In this document: positions 6,638 to 13,836 of the stretch, one piece after another
Layout: each line of letters opens with the position of its first letter
How positions within the stretch are numbered: position 1 is the first letter of the stretch
NCBI GenBank assembly: GCA_937894055.1
Contig: CALDHQ010000032.1
Coordinates: 1 to 16,367 of the forward strand
DNA from: an uncultured Polymorphobacter sp.
GTDB taxonomy: Bacteria; Pseudomonadota; Alphaproteobacteria; Sphingomonadales; Sphingomonadaceae
Direction: 5' to 3'
Length of the DNA stretch: 16,367 nt
Position numbers and translations under genes: made by a program
Notes under the pieces: generated by a model
Databases searched by the model: none
What the model was told of the DNA's origin: nothing
What the model saw: the letters and a program-made list of their open reading frames with translations, nothing else

Positions 6638-7279
6638 GTGGCCGTCGCAGCGCTCAGCCGCAGAGAGCAGAACAAGCACGACAAGCGTGCGCGGATTACC
6701 GCGGCGGCGCGTGCGCTGTTCGCGCACAAGGGCTTTGCCGCGACCACCACGCAGGAAATCGCCGATGCCGCCGGCGTCGCGGCGGGCACGATCTTCACCT
6801 ATGCGCGGACCAAGGACGACCTGCTGATTCTGGTGTTCCACGACGAGATGCTCGACGTGGTCGAACGCGCCCGCACACGCGCCTTGCAGCAGCCGCGGCT
6901 GCGCGATCAGGCGATCGCCTTCTTCAACGAAATTGCCGATTATCACGAACGCGACCTGCCACTCGCACGCGCGCTGATGCGGCAGTTGAGCTATGTCGAA
7001 AGCACTGACCAGCGCGCCCTGGTGTCGCAACTGATGCGGCGGCTGACGGGCCATCTGGCGAAGCTCATCGATGCAGCGAAAGCCACCGGCGAAGTGGCTG
7101 CCAGCCGCCCGCTGACGGTGGCAGCGCGCACGCTGTTCGCGGTGTATTTCCTGCACCTCAACGGCCTCCTCAACGGCTACCTCGACCGCGCGCAGTTCGA
7201 ACGCGCGCTGACCGCGGATTTCACGCTGGTGCTCGCGGGGTTGGCGCCAGCGCGCGCTGCCAGATCAACAATCCGATAA
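6638..7279 (+). CDS. TetR/AcrR-family transcriptional regulator (paralogue 2)
   Basis: A 213-residue TetR-family regulator. The DNA-binding domain is KRARITAAARALFAHKGF (~16-33), the helix-turn-helix TTTQEIADAAGVAAGTIFTY (~36-55) and RTKDDLL. The rest is a helical ligand and dimer domain ending in Ala/Arg-rich residues. It starts with GTG (6638-6640), supported by a strong AGGGGAGG Shine-Dalgarno 7 bases upstream. No better-placed ATG exists. It leads the plus-strand operon, 19 bases ahead of the extradiol dioxygenase, and faces a divergent operon across a perfect palindrome, the usual arrangement for an autoregulated local repressor controlling both directions. It resembles the TetR at 1937-2590 through most of its length. 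The inducer is unknown but probably a substrate or ring-cleavage intermediate. Confidence 0.92.
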   Translation: MAVAALSRREQNKHDKRARITAAARALFAHKGFAATTTQEIADAAGVAAGTIFTYARTKDDLLILVFHDEMLDVVERARTRALQQPRLRDQAIAFFNEIADYHERDLPLARALMRQLSYVESTDQRALVSQLMRRLTGHLAKLIDAAKATGEVAASRPLTVAARTLFAVYFLHLNGLLNGYLDRAQFERALTADFTLVLAGLAPARAARSTIR

Positions 7280-7298
7280 CCACCTGGGGAGGTGTCAA

Positions 7299-8177
7299 AT
7301 GAGCGGCGTGACGGAATTGGGCTATGTGCGCCTCGGGGTCTCCGACCTCGCCAAGTGGCGCGATTTTGCCGGACGGCTGGTCGGGCTCGAGGTCGGCGCC
7401 GACTCGACCGACGATGTCGTCTATCTGCGTGCCGATGCGTGGCACCACCGGCTGATCCTCGAACGCGATGCCGGCGATGATATCCTCGCCGCCGGCCTGC
7501 GCGTCGCCGGACCCGGCGAGTTCCGCGCGCTGCAGGAAACGCTGCGCGCCGCGGGCGTTGCGTTCGATGTCGCCGACGCCGCAACTGCCGGCAAGCGCTG
7601 CGTGCTGGAGATGCTGTCGCTCACCGATCCGGCCGGCAATCCGCTCGAAATCTTCCACGGCCCGCGCGTCGATACGCACCGGCCGTTCCATCCCGGCCGC
7701 GGCATGTTCGGAAAGTTCGTCACCGGCAACGGCGGCCTCGGCCACATGATGCTGCGCGCCGGCGATCTCGGCGAAATGCACGCCTTTTACACGTTGCTCG
7801 GGATGCGCGGCAGCATCGAATACAAGGTGCCGGTGACGCCCGAATTCACCGTCGAAATCCTGTTCATGCACTGCAACCAGCGCGACCACACCTTCGCGTT
7901 CGGCTTGCCGTCGGAGCGCCGCGTCAACCACCTCATGTTCGAAGTCAGCGACCTCGATGACGTTTTCCTGGCCTATAATCTGGTGCGCGAGGCCGGCTAC
8001 GAGATCGCCATCCTGCCCGGCAAGCACGCCAACGACCAGATGTTCTCGTTCTACTGCATCTCGCCGTCGGGGTTTCAGGTCGAAATCGGCTGGGGCGGCC
8101 GTCCCGCCAGCCACCAGTCCGAATATTATGTCGGCGATACCTATGGCCATGAATTCACCGCCGGGAGGCCCGCATGA
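7299..8177 (+). CDS. Type I (VOC-fold, BphC-like) extradiol ring-cleavage dioxygenase
   Basis: A 292-residue two-domain VOC protein of the BphC/HsaC type, which opens catechols next to the diol using Fe(II) and O2. The C-terminal domain keeps the full active site: metal ligands His149 (GGLGHMMLR), His211 (RRVNHLMFEV) and Glu262 (GFQVEIGW), plus second-shell His197 (NQRDHTFAFG), His243 (LPGKHANDQ) and Tyr252 (FSFYCISPSG). Their spacing equals that of H146/H210/E260 and H195/H241/Y250 in biphenyl-dioxygenase BphC. A GGGGAGG Shine-Dalgarno precedes the ATG. It overlaps the aldehyde dehydrogenase gene by ATGA. The context suggests an aldehyde ring-fission product, because a dehydrogenase and no C-C hydrolase accompanies it. 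The E. coli Hpa pathway uses an unrelated type II enzyme (HpaD). The substrate is not determinable here. Confidence 0.92.
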   Translation: MSGVTELGYVRLGVSDLAKWRDFAGRLVGLEVGADSTDDVVYLRADAWHHRLILERDAGDDILAAGLRVAGPGEFRALQETLRAAGVAFDVADAATAGKRCVLEMLSLTDPAGNPLEIFHGPRVDTHRPFHPGRGMFGKFVTGNGGLGHMMLRAGDLGEMHAFYTLLGMRGSIEYKVPVTPEFTVEILFMHCNQRDHTFAFGLPSERRVNHLMFEVSDLDDVFLAYNLVREAGYEIAILPGKHANDQMFSFYCISPSGFQVEIGWGGRPASHQSEYYVGDTYGHEFTAGRPA

Positions 8178-9649
8178 GCACCGCCACCAAGCTGCCGCCA
8201 CAGGCGCATTTCATCAACGGCAAGTTCACTCCCGCTGCGTCGGGCGCGACGTTCGACGCGGTCAATCCGTACACCGAAACCGTGACCACGCAGGTCGCGC
8301 GCGGTGACGCTGCCGATGTCGCCAACGCCGTCGCGGCCGCCAAGGCAGCGTTCGACGATGGCGCCTGGTCGCGTGCGCCGGCGTCGTTCCGCCGCAAGGT
8401 GCTGTTCAAGGCTGCCGACCTTATCGAGGCACGCTCGGACGAAATCATCCGGCTGCAGACGCTCGAAATGGGCGGCCCCGTCGGCCCGGCGCACCCCGGC
8501 CCGCACCCGATCATGTCGCGTTCGGCATGGAACATGCGCTTCTTTGCCGAGGAGCAGGAACAGGCCGGCGACCATGCCTTCAACCGCGATGACAGCCTGC
8601 TGACCTACACGATGAGCGATGCCGCCGGGGTGTTCGGGCTGATCACGCCGTGGAACGCGCCGATCATGCTGTCGACGTGGAAGATGGCGCCGTGCCTTGC
8701 CTACGGCAATTCGGCGGTGCACAAGCCGTCCGAACTGTCGCCGCTGTCGATCAAGATCCTCTGCGAAATCTTCGCCGAAGCCGGCATGCCCGACGGCGTC
8801 TACAATGTCGTCCACGGCCTCGGCAAAGAAGCCGGCGTCGCGCTGGTCGAGCACAAGGATGTCATCGGCGTGTCGTTCACCGGCTCGCCCGGTACGGCGC
8901 GCGACATTGCCGCGCGCGCGGCACCGCAGCTCAAGCGCACCTCGTTCGAACTCGGCGGCAAGTCGGCGAACATCATCTTCGCCGATGCCGATCTGGCAAA
9001 GGCGATTCCCGGCGCCGCGATGGGCATCTTCATGAACAGCGGCCAGGCCTGCGTCGCCGGCTCGCGCATCCTCGTCCAGCGCTCGATTTACGACGCCTTC
9101 CTCGAAGGCTTCGCCAAGGCGGCATCGATGTGGAAGGCCGGCGACCCGTCCGACCATGGCACCCGTCTCGGGCCGCTGGTGTCGAAGGGCCAGTATGACC
9201 GCGTCACCGGCTATCTCGATCTGGCGCGGCAGGAAGGCCGCATCCTGTTCGGCGGCGGCCGTCCGGCGGGGCTCGACACCGGCTATTTCGTCGAACCCAC
9301 TGCCATCGTCGATGTCAGCCCCGACGCGCGCGTCTGCCAGGAGGAGATCTTCGGCCCCGTCGCCACCATCCTGCCGTTCGACGATGCCGATGACGCGCTG
9401 GCCATCGCCAACAACTCGGACTTCGGGCTGGCGGGCTATGTCTGGACGCGCTCGCAGGACACCGCGCACTATATGAGCCACCGCATGCAGACCGGCATGA
9501 TCTGGATAAACTCGGGCTTCGACCGCGACCTGCGCCAGCCGTTCGGCGGCATGAAGAACAGCGGCGTCGGCCGCGAAGGCGGCAACCTCAGCCGCGAATT
9601 CTTCACGACGACGCGCTTCGCCTCGTTCCCGCTGACACCGCGCAAGTAA
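8174..9649 (+). CDS. hpaE: HpaE-like semialdehyde dehydrogenase (aldehyde dehydrogenase superfamily)
   Basis: A 491-residue NAD(P)-dependent aldehyde dehydrogenase of full family length. Seen: VFGLITPWNAPIM (coenzyme domain, ~156-168), VSFTGSPGTARDIA, the general-base Glu259 in SFELGGKSANII, the nucleophile Cys293 in NSGQACVAGSR, EEIFGPVATILPF and FGGMKNSGVGREGG near the end. Overall it best fits 5-carboxymethyl-2-hydroxymuconate semialdehyde dehydrogenase (HpaE) or 2-hydroxymuconic semialdehyde dehydrogenase, which oxidise the aldehyde made by extradiol cleavage. Translation is coupled to the dioxygenase by ATGA (8174-8177), matching that order of reactions. A broad-specificity aldehyde dehydrogenase is the alternative. 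The symbol is assigned by similarity and context. Confidence 0.85.
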   Translation: MSTATKLPPQAHFINGKFTPAASGATFDAVNPYTETVTTQVARGDAADVANAVAAAKAAFDDGAWSRAPASFRRKVLFKAADLIEARSDEIIRLQTLEMGGPVGPAHPGPHPIMSRSAWNMRFFAEEQEQAGDHAFNRDDSLLTYTMSDAAGVFGLITPWNAPIMLSTWKMAPCLAYGNSAVHKPSELSPLSIKILCEIFAEAGMPDGVYNVVHGLGKEAGVALVEHKDVIGVSFTGSPGTARDIAARAAPQLKRTSFELGGKSANIIFADADLAKAIPGAAMGIFMNSGQACVAGSRILVQRSIYDAFLEGFAKAASMWKAGDPSDHGTRLGPLVSKGQYDRVTGYLDLARQEGRILFGGGRPAGLDTGYFVEPTAIVDVSPDARVCQEEIFGPVATILPFDDADDALAIANNSDFGLAGYVWTRSQDTAHYMSHRMQTGMIWINSGFDRDLRQPFGGMKNSGVGREGGNLSREFFTTTRFASFPLTPRK

Positions 9650-9660
9650 GGAAAACGACC

Positions 9661-10524
9661 ATGCATGTTTTGGAAGGTGAACGCTTCGAACAGCGCCGCA
9701 TCCAGTTCGAAGGCCGCCCCGAATGGGTGAAGGTCGAAGGTGACGAACTGCGGCTGATGGACGGGCGGCGCGTCGCCGAGGCGGCGGCGGTCTATCTGCC
9801 GCCGTGCGACCCGGGCAAGATCATCTGCATCCACCTCAACTACGATTCGCGACGCGTCGAATTCCGCGCGCCCGATCTGGTGACGCCGACCTATTTCCAG
9901 AAGCCGACGACGGCGCTCAACGCGCATCGCGGCATGCTCAACCGGCCGGCGAACACGCAGTATCTCAACTATGAAGGCGAAATCGCCGCGATCATTGGCC
10001 GGCCGATGAAGAACGTCGCACCCGAAGACACCTGGCACTATATCGCCGGCTTCGCGCCCGCCAATGACGTCGGCAGCCAGGACTTCCGCGATACCGACGC
10101 CGGCGGCATGCTGCGCGTCAAGGGCATGGACGGCTTCTGCCCCGTCGGCCCCGGCATCGTTCGCGGCGTCGATGTCCGCAAGTCGACGCTGCGCACCATC
10201 CTCAATGGCAAGGTCGTACAGGAAGACGAAGTCGCCAACATGACCTTCGGCATCGACTATCAGCTCGCCGACCTGTGCCGCCACATCACGCTGCTGCCCG
10301 GCGATATCGTGCTCACCGGCACGCCCGCCAACTCGCGGCCGATGCAGCCCGGCGATGTCGTCGAAGTCGAAGTCACCGGTCTCGGCCGGCTTACCAACCG
10401 CGTCGCCGACATTCCGGCGCCCGCGCACGATGTCGGCCACCAGCCGACCGACACCGATGCCGTGCGCCGCGTCGCATTGGGCGGCGAGTGGTGGAAAGAA
10501 CAGGATGCACTGAAGCGTCCGTAA
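9661..10524 (+). CDS. HpaG-like fumarylacetoacetate-hydrolase-family isomerase/decarboxylase (single domain)
   Basis: A 287-residue FAH-family protein. Metal-binding Glu105 and Glu107 lie in NYEGEIAAIIGR and Asp136 in PANDVGSQDFR. Other landmarks are MDGFCPVGPGIV and HITLLPGDIVLTGTPAN, close to the HpaG/HpcE type that decarboxylates and isomerises the oxidised ring-fission product to 2-oxohept-ene-dioate. E. coli HpaG is a 429-residue tandem of two FAH domains. This protein has one domain plus an ~85-residue N-terminal extension, so it may perform only one of the two steps. The ATG is preceded by AAGGAA and lies 11 bases after the dehydrogenase stop. Its product would feed HpaH and HpaI of the divergent operon. 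Acylpyruvase activity is a possible alternative. Confidence 0.86.
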   Translation: MHVLEGERFEQRRIQFEGRPEWVKVEGDELRLMDGRRVAEAAAVYLPPCDPGKIICIHLNYDSRRVEFRAPDLVTPTYFQKPTTALNAHRGMLNRPANTQYLNYEGEIAAIIGRPMKNVAPEDTWHYIAGFAPANDVGSQDFRDTDAGGMLRVKGMDGFCPVGPGIVRGVDVRKSTLRTILNGKVVQEDEVANMTFGIDYQLADLCRHITLLPGDIVLTGTPANSRPMQPGDVVEVEVTGLGRLTNRVADIPAPAHDVGHQPTDTDAVRRVALGGEWWKEQDALKRP

Positions 10525-10542
10525 TCTGGGGAGTCCAACGCC

Positions 10543-11778
10543 ATGACCGCCTATGCCATCGAAACCAACCTGCTCGACCCGGACATCTTTCCGCAAGCCA
10601 AGGGCCCGCCGCACAGCCTGTTCGCGCAGTGGCGCGACAAGGACCCGGTGCACTGGAACCCGGTCAACCCGAACTATGCCGCCGACGTGCCGTTCGCCAG
10701 CATCCGCAAGGGCTTCTGGGTGCTGACGCGCTACGCCGACGTGTCCGAAGTGTCGCGCGACCAGAAGCGTTTCAGTTCATATGACGAAGGCTTCGTCATC
10801 TGGGACATGGATGACGAGGAACTGGTGCGCCAGCGCGCCAACTTCATGGGCATGCAGCCCGAAGCGCATATGGCGGTACGCCGGGTGCTCAACGGGCCGT
10901 TCGCGCCCAACGCCATGCGCGCGCTGACCCCGAAGATCGACGGCCTCGCCGCCGAAATCATCGATTCGGTCGCCGCCAAGGGCAAGTGCGAGTTCGTCTT
11001 CGACGTCGCCAGCAAGCTGCCGGTCTATACCTTCTGCGAACTGATGGGCATTCCCGAAAGCTACCGCGACGCCGTCGTCGAATATGGCAATGCGCTGGCC
11101 GACGTCGAAACCCGCACCGCGCGCACCGTCGATCCGATCGTGCCGCTGTTCGCGATCTGCGAGGAAATCTGCGCGCAGAAGCGCGCGAACCCCGACGATT
11201 CGCTGATCAGCACGCTGGTGCATGACACGACGCTCGGGCTCGAACAGCTCCACATCAACATGTTCTTCATGGTGTTCGCGATCGCCGGCCACGAAACCAC
11301 GCGCAGCACAGCGGCGCACTTCATCTATCTGATGAACCAGTTTCCCGACCAGTTTGCGCTGCTGCGCAGCGACGTCGACAAGCACCTCGACAACGCCATC
11401 GAGGAAGTGCTGCGCTACACCTCGACCACCACCAACTTCCGCCGTACCGCGACCTGCGACACCGAAATCGGCGGCTTCAAGGTCAAGAAGGGCGACAAGA
11501 TCTATCTGTCCTACGCCGCCGCCAACCGCGACCCGGCGGTGTTCGAAAACCCCGATGCGTTCGACATCACCCGCGCCAATGCCAACCGTCATCTGTCATT
11601 CGGCGTCGGCCCGCACCTGTGCCTCGGCGCCCGCCTCGCGCGGCTCGAACTCCACGCGCTGCTCCGGCAGATCGTCACGCGGATCCCCGACATCCACCTT
11701 GCCGGTGAACCCGAATGGCTGCGCTCGATCTGGTTCAACGCCATCGTCCGCATGCCGGTGGTGTTCACGCCTGAATAG
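10543..11778 (+). CDS. Cytochrome P450 monooxygenase (bacterial class I type)
   Basis: A 411-residue soluble P450. The I-helix oxygen-activation motif is AGHETTR (~248-254), the K-helix ExxR is Glu288-Val-Leu-Arg291, and the heme loop FGVGPHLCLG places the heme-ligating Cys at 360. Length and absence of a membrane anchor fit bacterial three-component P450s, which need a ferredoxin and reductase. Neither is in the window. It follows the FAH-family gene after 18 bases with GGGGAG upstream, so it belongs to the plus-strand operon. Likely roles are hydroxylation or O-demethylation of the compound that becomes the catechol, or oxidation of an alkyl side chain. I cannot name the CYP family. Confidence 0.92.
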   Translation: MTAYAIETNLLDPDIFPQAKGPPHSLFAQWRDKDPVHWNPVNPNYAADVPFASIRKGFWVLTRYADVSEVSRDQKRFSSYDEGFVIWDMDDEELVRQRANFMGMQPEAHMAVRRVLNGPFAPNAMRALTPKIDGLAAEIIDSVAAKGKCEFVFDVASKLPVYTFCELMGIPESYRDAVVEYGNALADVETRTARTVDPIVPLFAICEEICAQKRANPDDSLISTLVHDTTLGLEQLHINMFFMVFAIAGHETTRSTAAHFIYLMNQFPDQFALLRSDVDKHLDNAIEEVLRYTSTTTNFRRTATCDTEIGGFKVKKGDKIYLSYAAANRDPAVFENPDAFDITRANANRHLSFGVGPHLCLGARLARLELHALLRQIVTRIPDIHLAGEPEWLRSIWFNAIVRMPVVFTPE

Positions 11779-11820
11779 CGGCAAGATGTCCGCATCGACC
11801 AACCGTGCATGGGGATCATC

Positions 11821-12609
11821 ATGGATACGACCAGCCTGTTTCGCCTCGACGGCCGCGTTGCGCTGGTCACCGGCGGCAGCCGCGGCATCGGCAAGATGAT
11901 CGCCGAGGGCTTCATCGCGCAGGGGGCGAAGGTCTATATCTCGTCGCGCAAGCCGGCGGCGTGCGAAGCGACCGCCGCCGAGCTTGGCCCGAACTGCTTT
12001 GCGTTGCCGCAGGATGTGTCGACGGTGGCGGGCTGCCGGGCTCTCGCGGCGCAGTTCGCCGAACACGAACCCAGGCTCGACATTCTGGTCAATAACGCCG
12101 GCGCGGCCTGGGGCGCGCCGTTCGAGGATTTCCCCGAAAGCGGTTGGGACAAGGTCATGGACCTCAACGTCAAGTCGCCGTTCTTCCTGATGCAGGCGCT
12201 GCACGGCGCGTTGAAGGCGTCGGGCACGCGCGCGCAGCCGGCGAAGATCATCAACATCACCTCGATCGACGGCCAGCGCCTCAATCCGGGCGAAACCTAC
12301 AGCTATCACGCGTCGAAATCGGCGCTGATCTATCTGACCAAGCGCATGGCCGCGCGGCTAGTGCGCGATTGCATCAACGTCACCTCGATCGCGCCCGGCG
12401 CGTTCGCCAGCGAAATGAACCGTGCGGCGCGCGATCACGGCGAGACAATCGCCAAGGGCATCCCGGCCCGGCGCATCGGCGTCGACGAGGACATGGCCGG
12501 CGCCGCGATCTACCTCGCCAGCCGCGCCGGCGACTATGTCATCGGCGAGACGATCACCGTCGATGGCGGCTTGGTCAACGCCAGCCTAGGCGCAAGTTTC
12601 GAGACCTGA
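11821..12609 (+). CDS. Short-chain dehydrogenase/reductase (classical SDR)
   Basis: A 262-residue NAD(P)-dependent oxidoreductase of the classical SDR family. Seen: the coenzyme motif TGGSRGIG (~17-24), NNAG (~91-94), catalytic Ser148 in INITSIDG, the Tyr162-x-x-x-Lys166 pair in YHASK, and the C-terminal TVDGG. I prefer the ATG at 11821 (MDTTSLFRLDG) over the in-frame ATG at 11809, because GGGGA lies about 6 bases before the former and the extra residues MGII are atypical. It is the last gene of the plus-strand operon, 42 bases after the P450. It could oxidise the alcohol the P450 forms or reduce a ketone intermediate. The substrate is open, and similarity to RhlG/FabG-like reductases does not imply lipid synthesis here. 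Confidence 0.9.
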   Translation: MDTTSLFRLDGRVALVTGGSRGIGKMIAEGFIAQGAKVYISSRKPAACEATAAELGPNCFALPQDVSTVAGCRALAAQFAEHEPRLDILVNNAGAAWGAPFEDFPESGWDKVMDLNVKSPFFLMQALHGALKASGTRAQPAKIINITSIDGQRLNPGETYSYHASKSALIYLTKRMAARLVRDCINVTSIAPGAFASEMNRAARDHGETIAKGIPARRIGVDEDMAGAAIYLASRAGDYVIGETITVDGGLVNASLGASFET

Positions 12610-12905
12610 CTGTCCGCCGTTGTGCCAATCGGCATTTCCGACCCAGCTCGACGCTTGAACGGCTGCTCATGATTTAATGTCCGGTTTCGAGCGACGACCA
12701 ACGTCCTACGAATGACGCAAATGGAGCGCGTTGCTGACATTTGACTAATCGTCCGCAATGGGGTCGTTAGCCGACAGGCAGCTAAAGCTCACCCCCGACC
12801 CCTCCCTTGCAGGGAGGGGAGCAGCCAGTATGCGGCGCCAAACAACCGGGTGCAGGGGTCACCCCTGCCCGCCGGAGGCCCTTCGCGGCCCCCCCTGCCC
12901 GTCCC
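12610..12905. repeat. Intergenic C-rich repeat block between convergent SDR and LysR genes
   Basis: The first ~170 bases show no gene. The last ~120 bases (12790-12905) are C-rich with two hairpins. One, at 12799-12819, has 9-base perfect arms CCCCTCCCT/AGGGAGGGG and a 3-base loop. The other, at 12852-12868, is GCAGGGGT-C-ACCCCTGC with 8-base arms. Such C-tract intergenic repeats are, from general knowledge, common between genes in sphingomonad genomes. Position between two convergent stops suggests transcription termination in both directions. No open frame here looks real. Confidence 0.6.
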
Positions 12906-13823
12906 CTAAACCGTCGGGTCGCGCGTCAGGTCGAGCGCTTCGAGCGTCATGCGTTGCACGAGGAAGTCGCGCAGCACGCCGACGCGGACGGATTTGCGCA
13001 GTTCGGAGGGGTAGACGAAATAGGTTCGGAAGACGGCGCCCTCGACATCGGGCAGGATGGGTTTGACGCGCCCCGAGAAGCGGATGAGGTAGCTGGGGAG
13101 TGCGGCGATGCCGGCGCCGGCTTCGACGGCTTGCAGCACGCCGAAGCTGTTGTTGATGGTCAGCACCGGCACGCGCTGCGGCGCATCGGGGCCGACTTCG
13201 AGGATCCAGTTGATGCCTTTGAGCGCATCGGGGGCCGAGGCGCCATAGGCGAGCAGCCGGTGGCCATCGAGGTCTTCGAGCGACTTGGGCTCGCCGTAGC
13301 GTTCAAGGTAGGCGGGCGACGCACACATGCGGTGGCGGATCGGCACCAGCGGTTTCTGGATGAGGTCGCTTTGGCGCGGTGCGTGGAAGCGGATCGCGAC
13401 ATCGGCCTCGCGCTTGGCGAGATCGACATCGCTGTCGCCGAGCAGCATGGTGACGGTGATATCGGGATAGAGATCGAGGAAATCGACCATTTGGCGGGCC
13501 AGCCAGGTCGACCCGAAGCTGACGGTGGTGGCGAGGCGGATCTCACCGGTGGGGCGGTCGCGCGACGCTTCGATACTGGCCTGGGTGCGGTCGACGGCCT
13601 CGGCCATGTCGCGCGTTGCCTGGTGGAGTTGTTCGCCTTCGTGCGTCATGGCGAGGCCGCGGGCGTGGCGGTGGAACAGCTTGGCGTTGATGCTGGTTTC
13701 CAGCGTCTGGATCTGGCGGCTGAGCGCCGGCTGGCTCATGTGCAGGCGCCGCGCGGCTTCGGTGAAGCTGCCGGCTTCGGCAACGGCATGAAACAGCCGC
13801 AGGCGCTCCCAATCTAGTTGCAT
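12906..13823 (-). CDS. LysR-family transcriptional regulator
   Basis: A 305-residue LysR-type regulator. The N-terminal winged helix is LRLFHAVAEAGSFTEAARRL and HMSQPALSRQIQTLE (residues ~8-42), followed by the linker helix and a periplasmic-binding-like effector domain starting near GEIRLATTVSFGS (~93). ADVAIRFHAP and AGAGIAALPSYLI are typical effector-domain segments, and the length is standard. It lies 13 bases downstream of trxB on the same strand, so the two are probably cotranscribed. LysR genes next to their target often read divergently, so this may instead regulate distant genes. It converges with the SDR gene across the repeat block. No evidence ties it to the catabolic cluster. Confidence 0.93.
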   Translation of the reverse strand: MQLDWERLRLFHAVAEAGSFTEAARRLHMSQPALSRQIQTLETSINAKLFHRHARGLAMTHEGEQLHQATRDMAEAVDRTQASIEASRDRPTGEIRLATTVSFGSTWLARQMVDFLDLYPDITVTMLLGDSDVDLAKREADVAIRFHAPRQSDLIQKPLVPIRHRMCASPAYLERYGEPKSLEDLDGHRLLAYGASAPDALKGINWILEVGPDAPQRVPVLTINNSFGVLQAVEAGAGIAALPSYLIRFSGRVKPILPDVEGAVFRTYFVYPSELRKSVRVGVLRDFLVQRMTLEALDLTRDPTV

Positions 13824-13836
13824 CAGGCGCGCTGCA

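Noticed and set aside
12807..13817. Long plus-strand open frame opposite lysR
   Set aside because: It mirrors the LysR gene, starts in the C-rich repeat and shows no recognisable protein features.
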